From Dinghuibacter silviterrae (GTDB lineage: Bacteria > Bacteroidota > Bacteroidia > Chitinophagales > Chitinophagaceae), in contig NZ_SODV01000001.1 of NCBI RefSeq assembly GCF_004366355.1, forward strand, positions 2,976,001-3,040,000: DNA of 64,000 nt, given 5' to 3'. The notes beneath the pieces are model-generated. The model was given only the letters and a program-made list of their open reading frames with translations. It searched no databases and was not told the origin of the DNA. Positions 41,434 to 49,756 of the stretch are shown in pieces; position 1 is the first letter of the stretch, and each line of letters starts with the position of its first letter. A program made the position numbers and the translations under genes.

Positions 41434-42957
41434 TTAATATTTCGACGGCTCCCCCGGCTTCGGCGTCGACTCCGCAATAAACTTCCGGAGGTTCTCTGTC
41501 GCCGCTTCCAGGTCCGGTTTGCGCAGGTACAGCATGTGCCCGCTCCGGTAGCCTTCCCAGTGCAGCCGGTCCTTCAGCCGTCCGCTCGGGTCGAGTTGCC
41601 AGAGGCTGTACTTCGCGTTGAAGTAATCACAGGCGCCGTCATAGTAACCCGACTGGATGAGCAGGTGGAGGGAGGGGTTTTCGGCCAGCGCCTGGCGCAG
41701 GTTTTCGCCTACATGGTCGTTCTTGTCGTCCCACGGCCAGACTTTTCCAAACATATTATACTTCAGGTCGGTTTTGTAGCCGAGCTCGTTGCGCATATAG
41801 ATCTGCATGGCAGGCGTAAAGGAATGCAGCCAGGACGTCAGCTCTGCATTGAAGTCCGGGCCTTCACCCGCCTTTTCCCGGTCGATCCCCTTGTAGCGGG
41901 AGTCCAGGCGGCCGACGGTATAGCCTTTGTCACGCAACAGTTCCTTCCAGAAAAAGTCATACGGGATGTCCAGGTTGTGCGCCAGGATGGCGTCCACGGA
42001 CAAACCCGAATAGCGGGATATCTTTTCGGCGATACTGTGCCGGGCCGTTTCGTCCAGGAAGCCGCCCTGGCTCAGGGCCGGGATGAGTTCGTGGATGGTG
42101 AAGTCCTCGACTTCCGGAAGAAACGCGGTCAGGTCCTTTTGCTGGAGGTCCTGCGCGAGTGCTTTATGATACCAGGCGGTGGCGGCAAAATAGGGCAGCC
42201 GGAGCGCCATACCTACCGGTCCGTTCCGGTCGATACCAAGGTCGGTGGGGGAAACCAGGACGACGCCGTTGAGGTACATCCACTGCGCATCCTGGAGTTC
42301 GAGCGCTAGACCGGACACGCGGGTCGTCCCATAGCTTTCCCCGATGAGGAACTTGGGTGACGCCCACCGGTTTTTCCGTGTCACAAAAGTACTGATCCAA
42401 CCCGCGAGGTATTTGATGTCTTCGTTGACGCCAAAGAATTGAGTGGTCGGGATATCCTTGCTGACGGGACGGGAATACCCCGTGTTGACCGGGTCCACAT
42501 AGACGATGTCCGCCACGTCGAGGATGGAATTAGGGTTTTCCTGTACACCATACGGTTGAATCGGGTACCCTTCGTCGTCGATGTTGAGCCGGCGGGGACC
42601 GGTATAGCCGATCTCCATCCAAACAGAGGGTGTGCCCGGTCCGCCGTTAAACGAGATCACCAGCGGACGCGTCGACTGGTCTTTGACATCCGAACGCTCG
42701 TAATAGGTGAAGAACACCCCTGCGACGGGTTTGCCGTCTTCGTCCCAAACAGGCATGGTGCCCGCCGTCGCCGTATAAGGGATGTGCTGCCCTTTGATCG
42801 TTACTTCATGGTGGGTGACCACGGCCGAATCGATATTGAGTTCAAGCGTGCCCGGCGGTGTTTTGCCATCCTTTTGCGCCATGACTGCTCCCGCGAAACC
42901 ACCCGTGAGGAGACCCGTCATCAATGCCATACGTACGATCGTATGTGTTTTACTCAT
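41434..42957 (-). CDS. S10 family serine carboxypeptidase-like protein
   Basis: A 507-residue secreted alpha/beta-hydrolase peptidase (signal peptide to about residue 27, AVMAQ). Family motifs: PLVISFNGGPGTPSVWMEIG (oxyanion region), FLIGESYGTTRVSG with the nucleophile Ser in GESYG, the late Asp in SGYYDGACDYF and the His in YRSGHMLYL. It should release C-terminal residues from peptides in the periplasm or outside. It is monocistronic with a good terminator. Confidence 0.92.
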   Translation of the reverse strand: MSKTHTIVRMALMTGLLTGGFAGAVMAQKDGKTPPGTLELNIDSAVVTHHEVTIKGQHIPYTATAGTMPVWDEDGKPVAGVFFTYYERSDVKDQSTRPLVISFNGGPGTPSVWMEIGYTGPRRLNIDDEGYPIQPYGVQENPNSILDVADIVYVDPVNTGYSRPVSKDIPTTQFFGVNEDIKYLAGWISTFVTRKNRWASPKFLIGESYGTTRVSGLALELQDAQWMYLNGVVLVSPTDLGIDRNGPVGMALRLPYFAATAWYHKALAQDLQQKDLTAFLPEVEDFTIHELIPALSQGGFLDETARHSIAEKISRYSGLSVDAILAHNLDIPYDFFWKELLRDKGYTVGRLDSRYKGIDREKAGEGPDFNAELTSWLHSFTPAMQIYMRNELGYKTDLKYNMFGKVWPWDDKNDHVGENLRQALAENPSLHLLIQSGYYDGACDYFNAKYSLWQLDPSGRLKDRLHWEGYRSGHMLYLRKPDLEAATENLRKFIAESTPKPGEPSKY

Positions 42958-43032
42958 GTCTTACAACTTATTGGTGTATGATAAAAATAGGGGATTTCTT
43001 TTCCTGCCCGGGTGGCGGTTGGGATGAGCGGC

Positions 43033-43062
43033 AAACAAAACACCCGCCATGAGGCGGGTGGG
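43033..43062 (-). terminator. intrinsic terminator downstream of the AraC-type gene
   Basis: CACCCGCC and GGCGGGTG form an 8-bp stem with a four-base loop (43041-43060). On the minus strand it is followed by TTTTGTTTG. It lies about 135 bases past the AraC-type stop. The remaining 240 bases between that gene and the peptidase gene show no convincing coding sequence. Confidence 0.6.
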
Positions 43063-43195
43063 GGTTATGGCAGCAACACATTGTTCAGAGGTAAGCATTC
43101 CACGGACACGTGCCCGCATAACGGCCACGAAAATAGAAGAAATGTCAAGGGAGACCACATTTAGGAGCGTTTGGAAGGATAAATCCCCTTAAGAT

Positions 43196-44458
43196 TTAAC
43201 CAAGATCCTTCGATTTTAGACTATTCAGGTAGTCCGACGGGCTTTGACCCGTGATTTTTTTAAACACCAGGAAGAAGTTGGTCCGGTTCGAGAAACCGGC
43301 CCTTTTGCCCAGCCCTTCCAGCGAGAGTTCCTTCCAGACCCCCTCGGCAAAAAGGGTCTTGGCGTGTTCCACCCGGTATTGGTTCATCAGGTCGGTATAC
43401 CGGACCTTATAATGCTGGTTGATGATATAGGACAACTGGTGGACAGGGATCCGGGTCGCCACCGCCATGTCCTGTATGGACCACTTGGCCTGGAGGTAAG
43501 GTTTGTCGGTTTCAAGGTGCGCCTCCAGGATGGGGAGGTATTGGGAAATCACTTTGCCGTTGACGGGCCGCGGAGGCTCCGGTTCCGCCGCCTGCGTCAC
43601 CAGCCCCGGGGCAGGCGCCACCGGCAGGGTCGTCACTGGATCCGGCGCGGTCGCCACCGGCAGGTTCACCGGTATCGTAGTAACGGTCACGGCCGGTTTC
43701 TTTTCTTCGTGTCTTAGCCCATAAAGCGCTTCCGGATAGGAAAGGAGTGTCACCGTTGCCAAAAGGAAACAAGCATACAACGGATAAAGAAGGTAGTTAT
43801 AGTCCTTCGCGATATAAAGCCCTATCCCCGTCGACAATCCGCGGTACGTCAGCAAGGCGAGACTGACGTAAAAAAAGGTTTGCATCACCGTAAGGATCAG
43901 CAGCCAGCGGAAAATCCGTTTCGATCCCCCCAAACGGCCCTGTAGCAACAACCGCCACTGGAAAAACAAGTAAGTGATCGCCTGCGCCGGTCTCAGGATG
44001 AAGTGCCACCGGAGCGGAATGACCGAGATCCGCTGCTGGTAAAACTGGTTGTAATCATGGAGGGCGTGCCCGACATACTCCGCCTTGCTAATGGTCGATA
44101 GTCCCAGGTTAAAAGGGAGCAGGTCGATAAAAAAAATCAGGAAGGGTAAGAAGTGAAGCCAGTCCCGGCGATCGAGTCCGTTTTTTCGCTTCAGGGTCTG
44201 GCGCACATACAAATAGGCACAAGGCGAAATCAGGAAAACAAGGGGTGGTCCCCAGCCCGCCAGCCAATACAATCGTGCATACGCCCCCGTTAGTGTGAAC
44301 AGGTAGATCATATTGTACCAGCCCATCGAAAAAAAGGCAATGCCCAACAGGCTGTTTGTAGACCGCTGCCCCACCGGGGACCTGAACAAAAGAAAGGAAA
44401 CGATATAAGCCAGCGCAACGCCGAGAAAGTAAAAGGCATTTTGGTAAGCAAAGCTCAT
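43196..44458 (-). CDS. membrane-anchored AraC family regulator
   Basis: A 420-residue protein. Residues 1-245 hold about seven membrane helices. Residues about 254-300 are a Pro/Ala/Val/Thr-rich linker, and residues about 320-416 are an AraC DNA-binding domain (WSIQDMAVATRIPVHQLSYIIN, EGLGKRAGFSNRTNFFLVFKKITGQSPSDYL). The layout is a membrane sensor tethered directly to a DNA-binding domain, common in Bacteroidota. Its ligand and targets are not evident; the divergent side holds no gene close enough to be an obvious target. Confidence 0.9.
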   Translation of the reverse strand: MSFAYQNAFYFLGVALAYIVSFLLFRSPVGQRSTNSLLGIAFFSMGWYNMIYLFTLTGAYARLYWLAGWGPPLVFLISPCAYLYVRQTLKRKNGLDRRDWLHFLPFLIFFIDLLPFNLGLSTISKAEYVGHALHDYNQFYQQRISVIPLRWHFILRPAQAITYLFFQWRLLLQGRLGGSKRIFRWLLILTVMQTFFYVSLALLTYRGLSTGIGLYIAKDYNYLLYPLYACFLLATVTLLSYPEALYGLRHEEKKPAVTVTTIPVNLPVATAPDPVTTLPVAPAPGLVTQAAEPEPPRPVNGKVISQYLPILEAHLETDKPYLQAKWSIQDMAVATRIPVHQLSYIINQHYKVRYTDLMNQYRVEHAKTLFAEGVWKELSLEGLGKRAGFSNRTNFFLVFKKITGQSPSDYLNSLKSKDLG

Positions 44459-44511
44459 AGCCGGACAAAGATAACGAACCCACCATAAGGTCCACCGGCG
44501 TTAACGGATGA

Positions 44512-45162
44512 TTAAATCACCGTTCGCGTCCGGTCGATCCAATATCCCCAAAGGATCAGAATCCACTGGATCATCCCCATCCAACCCATTCCGTCTGTGG
44601 AAGAGGGTGGGGGACTGAAAAAACCCGAGGCATAAAAGGCAGCGAGCAAAAGCACAAGGGACCAAAAGGACAGATGTCCTATCCAGCTCTTTGCCCTGGT
44701 GCGGCTCAGGTAAAGGGCAATGCCCCCCGCGAAGAGGATGCTTTCCGCGCCAATCGTTGCCGCCTGCGAATTCCAGAGACCCAGCCCCACTTTGGTATCG
44801 CTCCAGGGCGAGAGGGGAAGGTCCGGTATATGGGTCAGGTAGTCCAACGCCCAATGGCTGAAGACCAGGGCGCCCAACAGCAAGGCCGTACCGCGGTCAC
44901 GGCGGATCGCATAATATACGCCCCCGAACAAAACCGACCAGATCAATGCAAAGACCAGGCTATGCGAATAAGGATAGTAGGAAAAGTCAAGCGACAGCAA
45001 GGGCGGTTGATGCGGCGCGACGGCCACCTTTTCCCAGCCAAGGATCAGGAAAAGAGGCCACAGCAGGTCCAGGAACTGTGCCGCCATCAATAAGGTACCG
45101 AGCGAGGGTTTGGGGTCCAACCGTTTGGCACCCATGCCCAATCCGAAGTGACCGATAAACAT
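44512..45162 (-). CDS. polytopic membrane protein, similar to membrane-bound metal-dependent hydrolases
   Basis: A 216-residue protein with about five or six membrane helices. His and Asp residues lie at helix ends (GHFGLGMG, YSHSLVF, FSHWALDYLTHIPD), a pattern like the DUF457/YdjM-type membrane proteins. The ATG at 45160-45162 is chosen; the frame extends further upstream only antisense to the TetR gene. It is divergent from that tetR gene, and a palindromic operator lies between them, so it is a likely TetR target. Confidence 0.75.
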   Translation of the reverse strand: MFIGHFGLGMGAKRLDPKPSLGTLLMAAQFLDLLWPLFLILGWEKVAVAPHQPPLLSLDFSYYPYSHSLVFALIWSVLFGGVYYAIRRDRGTALLLGALVFSHWALDYLTHIPDLPLSPWSDTKVGLGLWNSQAATIGAESILFAGGIALYLSRTRAKSWIGHLSFWSLVLLLAAFYASGFFSPPPSSTDGMGWMGMIQWILILWGYWIDRTRTVI

Positions 45163-45200
45163 AAGCAGGTGGTTTGCGCCCAAAATAAAAAGAAAAATTG

Positions 45201-45216
45201 AACAGACTTGTCTGTT
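45201..45216. promoter_or_regulatory. TetR-type operator 1
   Basis: AACAGAC and GTCTGTT are perfect inverted arms with TT between. It lies between the divergent membrane-protein and tetR genes. A TAGCTTTG -7-like box follows at 45231-45238. Confidence 0.8.
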
Positions 45217-45243
45217 TATTCTACTTTTCCTAGCTTTGTTGTC

Positions 45244-45810
45244 ATGAAGACCAGGCACGGACCCCGGGAGCGCATCGTAGCCGCCGCCTACCGGCTCTTT
45301 TACGAGCAGGGGTACGGGGCTACAGGAATAAATCAAATTATCGAGGAAGCCTCCGTCGCCAAAGCCAGTCTTTACCAATTGTTCCGCTCCAAGGACGAAC
45401 TCCTCCTGGAATACCTCAAACAACGCGACCACGAATGGTGGACCGAGTTCGACGCCTTCCGCGCAGGCATACCCGAAGGCCGGAAAATGCTCCTCGCGTT
45501 GTTCGACTATCGTCTGAAACTCGTCCTGGAACACCGTTACCGCGGCTGCTCCTTCAAACGGATCGCCTACGAACTCCCCGACCTCGACGGCCCCGCCGCC
45601 GCCGTCATCCGCGAACACAAGCTCGGCGTCAAAGCCTTTATCGCCACCCACCTCAAGATCCACAACCCGTCGCTCAGCCGCCAGGAAACCGCCGACCTCA
45701 CCGAGTTCGTCATGGACCTCTTCGAAGGCTCCGGTAACCAGACCTACCTCCTCCGCAATACCAAACCCGTCGAAGACGCCAAACGCCTTTTGCAAAAATT
45801 CATTCCATAA
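45244..45810 (+). CDS. TetR/AcrR family transcriptional regulator
   Basis: A 188-residue regulator: N-terminal helix-turn-helix (RERIVAAAYRLFYEQGYGATGINQIIEEA, VAKASLYQLFRSKDELLLEYL) and a ligand-binding C-domain of the TetR_C type with RGCSFKRIAYELPDL. The ATG at 45244 is required for an intact first helix. Matching palindromes lie just before (45201) and just after (45835) the gene, so it probably controls the divergent membrane protein, itself and the small gene downstream. The putative -7 box ends only five bases before the ATG, so the transcript could be leaderless. Confidence 0.92.
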   Translation: MKTRHGPRERIVAAAYRLFYEQGYGATGINQIIEEASVAKASLYQLFRSKDELLLEYLKQRDHEWWTEFDAFRAGIPEGRKMLLALFDYRLKLVLEHRYRGCSFKRIAYELPDLDGPAAAVIREHKLGVKAFIATHLKIHNPSLSRQETADLTEFVMDLFEGSGNQTYLLRNTKPVEDAKRLLQKFIP

Positions 45811-45834
45811 CCGCTATTTTTTTGCCATGGAAGG

Positions 45835-45850
45835 AACAGACCAGTCTGTC
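45835..45850. promoter_or_regulatory. TetR-type operator 2
   Basis: AACAGAC, CA, GTCTGTC: the same half-site as operator 1 with one mismatch. It lies 25 bases after the tetR stop and about 120 bases before the small gene at 45972. Confidence 0.7.
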
Positions 45851-45971
45851 TATTTTGGGCGCGGATTGGGTGCTCCTGGAGCGTTTCCGCCACCCGCCAA
45901 TCTGTCGCACGTTGTGGCCATGGCGCCAGCCTGGCAAGAAGTTTGCCCGACATTCCTAAACATTAAATGAT

Positions 45972-46181
45972 ATGAAGACGACATTTATTGAACTCACGCA
46001 CGAGAAGGATGGAAAAGCCGTTTTGGTCAACGCAAACAACATCACCTACGTCCTGCCCAACGACGACGAACGGGGCAAATTCACTTTTGTGTATTTTAAT
46101 TCCGAAAAGGACCACGTTATACCCGTCAGCGAGCCCTACGAGGGTGTCCTCCAAAAGCTAAAGGAAGCCCTGGTTTCCTAA
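45972..46181 (+). CDS. small conserved protein, FlbD-like
   Basis: A 69-residue cytosolic protein (FIELTHEKDGKAVLVNANNI, VIPVSEPYEGVLQKLKEAL). The pattern of a short beta sheet with a final amphipathic helix resembles FlbD-type small proteins (COG1582), but no flagellar genes are near, so the resemblance says nothing of function. It lies downstream of TetR operator 2 and has its own terminator. Confidence 0.75.
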   Translation: MKTTFIELTHEKDGKAVLVNANNITYVLPNDDERGKFTFVYFNSEKDHVIPVSEPYEGVLQKLKEALVS

Positions 46182-46185
46182 AATG

Positions 46186-46217
46186 AAAAACTCCGGCTTG
46201 TGGCCGGAGTTTTTTTT
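46186..46217 (+). terminator. intrinsic terminator
   Basis: A stem ACTCCGGC/GCCGGAGT extended by A/T pairs, with a five-base loop and a T-run of eight, right after the stop of the small FlbD-like gene. Confidence 0.9.
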
Positions 46218-46305
46218 AACAATTTTTTGCCGCGCGCGCGCCGTTGCTGGCGCTCATCAGCGCCGCACTGGCGCTGTCGCCAACGCTGCGCTGCCGCCGT
46301 CGCTG

Positions 46306-46776
46306 CTACCATCCATTGGCATGGATCGCCCGCCGCACCGCGCCGAGGGCCCGGTCGATGTGGTCGTACGCCCGCATCTGAAGACCTTGAGCGAACGCGT
46401 TGTCTTCGTCGTGGCTGATGTCCCGGCGTGCCTTTTTGAGGAAGTCAACCGCGTCGTGCAACCGGCCCGGATGGTCCGGGTGTTCGTCCACCGGCGGATG
46501 ATCTTCGAGGTTCTTACCATCGTCGATGGACGCCTTTTTGATTTCGCCGATGGCGGCGTCGATCTGGCGAACCGCTTCGACTTCGTCCACCGTCTGGTCC
46601 CAGTTACCGGGGCGGTGCTGGAGCATCCAGCGGGCGGCCCGGAGGTCGGATAGGGCATGGAGATAGTACGGGTGGTCACCAAAATCCGAAGGTGCCGGAG
46701 TTGCCTTGGATACAAGGCCAAAAGCAAGGATAGCGATAGTACAGGCAAGTCGGCCTGCGTAGTGAGACAGGTTCAT
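46306..46776 (-). CDS. secreted hypothetical protein with a helical HPYYLHALSDLR domain
   Basis: A 156-residue protein with a signal peptide (to about residue 26). The mature part is a helical domain, HPYYLHALSDLRAARWMLQH, IDAAIGEIKKASIDDGKN, HPGRLHDAVDFLKKARRDI and AYDHIDRALGAVRRAI, with a repeated pattern of paired helices rich in His, Asp and Arg. I recall similar sequences as uncharacterised exported proteins in soil bacteria but no function. It stands alone and is convergent with the small gene. The 88 bases past its stop are GC-rich short repeats. Confidence 0.8.
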   Translation of the reverse strand: MNLSHYAGRLACTIAILAFGLVSKATPAPSDFGDHPYYLHALSDLRAARWMLQHRPGNWDQTVDEVEAVRQIDAAIGEIKKASIDDGKNLEDHPPVDEHPDHPGRLHDAVDFLKKARRDISHDEDNAFAQGLQMRAYDHIDRALGAVRRAIHANGW

Positions 46777-46849
46777 AGATAGGTTTTTGTCTTAATTTGA
46801 TGTGGTCTTGGCTTTTTCGTTTAAATTGTCGCGTAAATTAACAAACAGC

Positions 46850-48175
46850 ATGACCAAAGAAAGCAGCGCGCTGACCAGGATCACCCTTCTACTGTTAGTG
46901 ATGTGTACATTTGCTAACGGTAAGGGTTACGCGCAGGGAGACGTAGACCTGATCGGCTTCAAGGGTGGCTATAAAGCCCTCAGCCGTTTGTGTGAACAAA
47001 ACCTGGATGGCGCGGCCCGGTTGCTGGTCAACGACTATTCCCGGGGCTACTTTGTGTCACTGACCATCCCCGCCGGAGCGGATACGGTCACCGACATCGC
47101 TTTCCTCACTGCCACCCCGCCCGACATGGCCGGCCAGATCACCTGGGCATTAAAGGGCACCAACGGTCAGTGGATGCGCCAGGGAAAAGTCAGAAAGCTG
47201 CTGATCCCGATCTTTTTTTGCCAGAATACGCCGCCCAACGATTCCCTGTTTTCTCAACTGCTGATCACGAACAACGTCGGCTTTAGCGTTTCCCAATACC
47301 CCGACCAGTGGCCGGAAGCCGCCGAAGGCGTGTGGATCCATCCCATCTGCCCGCTGGTAGCGGGGGGCACGCCCCGCCAGGCACCGGCGCCCGCGTATAC
47401 AGCGCCGGCTACCGCGCCCGGCACCACCGCGCCTGGATATGGTGCGCCCGCCACCGCTGCGCCTGGATATGGCGCGCCCGCCACAGCCGCGCCCGCAGGC
47501 ACCGCGATGACGACGCCCGCCCAGAGCGCACCCGCGAACGGCACGCAAGCGTATGGCACGCCCACGCAAGCCTACGGCAACCCCGCCTACGGCCCGCCCA
47601 CGGGCCCCGTTTTTGATACGATTTCCGCTTCCGGTGTATTTATGACGAAGGATCACTTCGACAAAGGACTGGTCGCCTACGGCAATACCTTTAGCGTGGA
47701 AGAAAAGGGCCTGCTGTCCTGGTTCCCGATCGACTATGCCGCTTACGGGACCGTCCGCGTCAGGACTTCGCCCGTCAACAAAGACTACCAGGAGTTCCCG
47801 GTGGGGGCGATCTTTGGTTTTAAAAGCAACAACATCGCCTACGTCTACCTGAAGTCTGCCAAGGAGTACCTGGCCGTCATCGCAAAGGCGCCGCCGTTCT
47901 ACCTGATGATGGACGAGCGCAAACAAACGGGGTACAATGGCAACGCCAACCTGGACGGGATCTTTATGTATGCCCGCACCCTGGATGGCCCCGTGAAGGA
48001 ATTCACCCGCAAGAATATCGAAAACGACTTTGGTTCCAACGCCAATATGATGTCGGACTTGCAGATCCTGCGCAAGGAATTGAACAAACACAGCGTGTCC
48101 ATGACCCGGGGCGACTTCGAAGCCTGCCGCGAGCTGGCCAAGGATTACCTGGCGAAGTGGGCCACGGCGCAATAG
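46850..48175 (+). CDS. secreted hypothetical protein with a Pro/Ala/Thr/Tyr-rich linker
   Basis: A 441-residue exported protein (signal peptide ending GKGYAQG, about residue 28). Residues about 30-170 form one domain (DVDLIGFKGGYKALSRLCEQNLDG). Residues about 172-257 are a low-complexity linker with repeats such as APGYGAPATA. The C-terminal domain (residues about 260-441) is beta-rich then helical (FDTISASGVFMTKDHFDKG, MSDLQILRKELNKHS). I do not recognise either domain. I chose the ATG at 46850 because it puts the signal peptide at the N-terminus. The gene is divergent from the helical secreted protein. Confidence 0.75.
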   Translation: MTKESSALTRITLLLLVMCTFANGKGYAQGDVDLIGFKGGYKALSRLCEQNLDGAARLLVNDYSRGYFVSLTIPAGADTVTDIAFLTATPPDMAGQITWALKGTNGQWMRQGKVRKLLIPIFFCQNTPPNDSLFSQLLITNNVGFSVSQYPDQWPEAAEGVWIHPICPLVAGGTPRQAPAPAYTAPATAPGTTAPGYGAPATAAPGYGAPATAAPAGTAMTTPAQSAPANGTQAYGTPTQAYGNPAYGPPTGPVFDTISASGVFMTKDHFDKGLVAYGNTFSVEEKGLLSWFPIDYAAYGTVRVRTSPVNKDYQEFPVGAIFGFKSNNIAYVYLKSAKEYLAVIAKAPPFYLMMDERKQTGYNGNANLDGIFMYARTLDGPVKEFTRKNIENDFGSNANMMSDLQILRKELNKHSVSMTRGDFEACRELAKDYLAKWATAQ

Positions 48176-48246
48176 CGAAGGCCGTGCCACGCGGGCAAAA
48201 GCCCGCCGCGCAACGCCCGCCGCCCGCCGCGCCCAGCCGCGCGCGC

Positions 48247-48693
48247 CTACACGTCGAGCAACCTCCGGTGATAATTCACCTGCCCCAGGTGATAATTGAG
48301 GTGCAACGCCAGGTGCAACAGGAAATACCCGGTGGTGACGCGCTCGCCGTTGTAGGCTTCAGGGTATTCTTTTTCAAGCTCCTCAGGTGTTAACGCTTCA
48401 AGCGTGCGATCTACAATGACGGCGACCTCGTTGACCTGGGCGATGAGTTTGGCCTGGGGGATGTTCTTACCCGCAAATTCGAAGGGGCGGTCGCGGACAT
48501 AGCCGGTTTGTCCCAAACGGGCGCCTATATAGGTATTTAGATTACCCACGAGGTGCATGCTGAGGTTCGCGCCGGAATTGAGGATGTGCCCCCCGACACG
48601 CCAGAGGGCTTCTTCGGAAGTATAGGCGCCGATTTCTTCGCGCAACCGGGCGAGGTCCCTGGCGTAGAAGTGCCGCAGATCAGATAGATTCAT
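48247..48693 (-). CDS. DinB family protein (DUF1572-like)
   Basis: A 148-residue four-helix protein of the DinB/YfiT superfamily. Motifs: LWRVGGHILNSGANLSMHLVGNLN with the first metal His, and YFLLHLALHLNYHLGQVNYHRRLL with the C-terminal His pair. The superfamily includes thiol transferases and metal-dependent hydrolases; the exact reaction here is unknown. The ATG at 48691-48693 is taken in place of a TTG two codons upstream. The 70 bases after its stop toward the neighbour are almost pure GC. Confidence 0.85.
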   Translation of the reverse strand: MNLSDLRHFYARDLARLREEIGAYTSEEALWRVGGHILNSGANLSMHLVGNLNTYIGARLGQTGYVRDRPFEFAGKNIPQAKLIAQVNEVAVIVDRTLEALTPEELEKEYPEAYNGERVTTGYFLLHLALHLNYHLGQVNYHRRLLDV

Positions 48694-48729
48694 AGACAAC
48701 TTTATTGTGTTGCAAAGATGCGTTATTCC

Positions 48730-49569
48730 CTATTGCCGGCCATCGGGGTCGCGGGGCGATAGCGGCAGCGACCACCTGGGCGGCGCGATGAAAAAATAGT
48801 TCAGCCCCCGGCCGGTCCTTTTGAGGCTCCGTTTGGAAAAGATTCGGAAACGGACCCAGGCGACGACGCCGTCGGGGCAGGTGACATAAATAACGTGCTC
48901 CCGCATACCGTAGACATAATTGATAAAGTGGGAAGCCTGTTGGTCGCGGAGGGAAGGCGGGGACCGGAAGGTGCAGACGTAGCCGGGTTTGAGGACGGCC
49001 TGGGCGCTGGGGTGGCTGTGGAAAGAGTACGCGGAGTCGTCCATGGTGATGGCGATGATGCTGTCTTCGCAGGGATTTTGGAGGGGGCCCGGCAATATGG
49101 TATCGATCTGGTCGGAAAACAAATGATAATATCCTCCGTATTCTTTCCCATCGATCCGGTCGTCGCGATGGCGGCCGTCGTCGGGGATCCGTTGGCGGAT
49201 CCGGCCGAGGACAGAAGGGGGCAGGATGGGGACGAAGTAATCGCGGATCATCTTATCGGTGATGCGGCCCCGGCGGATGCGCCGCAGGGGTAGGGGGGAC
49301 GGCAGGATGCAAACATGGGCACCGGGGACGATGACTTTGTGGGGAAGAAAAGTTTCCCCACGGGGATTGAACAAATGGGTGGAGTCTGTATCGTTCCGGA
49401 GGAGGTAGTACCGGTTGGCCGACGGGTCGGGCCGGTAGCATAAAAGCCGCCCGTTTTCGCTGATAAAATAGTCATAGTAGCGTTGGAACGCCGGTGGAGT
49501 TTGGGCATGCCCCATGGACGAACAAAAAAGTGCCCCCGCCGTGACGAGGATCCTGAAGGTTGATTGCAT
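48730..49569 (-). CDS. secreted hypothetical protein with a JAMM-like HSHP motif
   Basis: A 279-residue exported protein (signal peptide to about residue 22, GHAQ). The N-terminal half is Tyr/Arg-rich (FQRYYDYFISENGRLLCYRP). The C-terminal half holds DSAYSFHSHPSAQ, then SPPSLRDQQASHFI, then HVIYVTCPDGVVAWVRF. The order His-x-His-Pro, Ser-x-x-Asp, then a Pro-Asp-Gly strand resembles JAMM/DUF4329-type metal-binding domains, though the spacing between HSHP and SLRD (about 18 residues) is longer than in classical JAMM. Function is unknown. It is the last gene on this strand before the efflux locus. Confidence 0.7.
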   Translation of the reverse strand: MQSTFRILVTAGALFCSSMGHAQTPPAFQRYYDYFISENGRLLCYRPDPSANRYYLLRNDTDSTHLFNPRGETFLPHKVIVPGAHVCILPSPLPLRRIRRGRITDKMIRDYFVPILPPSVLGRIRQRIPDDGRHRDDRIDGKEYGGYYHLFSDQIDTILPGPLQNPCEDSIIAITMDDSAYSFHSHPSAQAVLKPGYVCTFRSPPSLRDQQASHFINYVYGMREHVIYVTCPDGVVAWVRFRIFSKRSLKRTGRGLNYFFIAPPRWSLPLSPRDPDGRQ

Positions 49570-49680
49570 GATACCAGGAATTCAGAAGTAAGCTGCTCTA
49601 AATTAATGGGATAGCCCCCGGGGTACCACCCGTTTCGGGAGCTTTTTTTATGAAAGTTGGACATTTGTTAAAAAAAATAT

Positions 49681-49710
49681 TTTGACGGAATTGTTTTCTG
49701 TCTACCTTTG
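49681..49710 (+). promoter_or_regulatory. Bacteroidota-type promoter of the efflux tetR gene
   Basis: TTTG (49681-49684), an 18-base spacer, and TACCTTTG (49703-49710), an exact match to the TAnnTTTG -7 element. The palindromic operator begins ten bases downstream, over the expected transcription start. Confidence 0.65.
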
Positions 49711-49719
49711 TCTCATGAA

Positions 49720-49738
49720 TTTTTAACGGCGTTAAAAA
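49720..49738. promoter_or_regulatory. operator of the efflux TetR (upstream of tetR)
   Basis: TTTTTAACGGCGTTAAAAA, a perfect 19-base palindrome around a central G. A close relative (13 of 16 core positions) lies at 50477-50492 before the adaptor gene. Confidence 0.75.
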
Positions 49739-49756
49739 AATTAATACCCTTAAAGA

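Noticed and set aside
42961-43158. A 65-codon minus-strand frame in the spacer between the S10 peptidase and AraC-type genes
   Set aside because: It runs through the clear hairpin terminator at 43041-43060 and has no family features; a leader peptide cannot be excluded but is not supported.
45827-45970. A 47-codon frame (MEGTDQSVYFGRG...) between tetR and the small FlbD-like gene
   Set aside because: It contains TetR operator 2, has no recognisable protein features and fits better as a regulatory spacer.
46218-46305. GGCGCT-rich short repeats after the small gene, as a possible CRISPR-like or repeat array
   Set aside because: Copies are short and irregular, with no spacer structure; more like GC-rich low-complexity spacer DNA.
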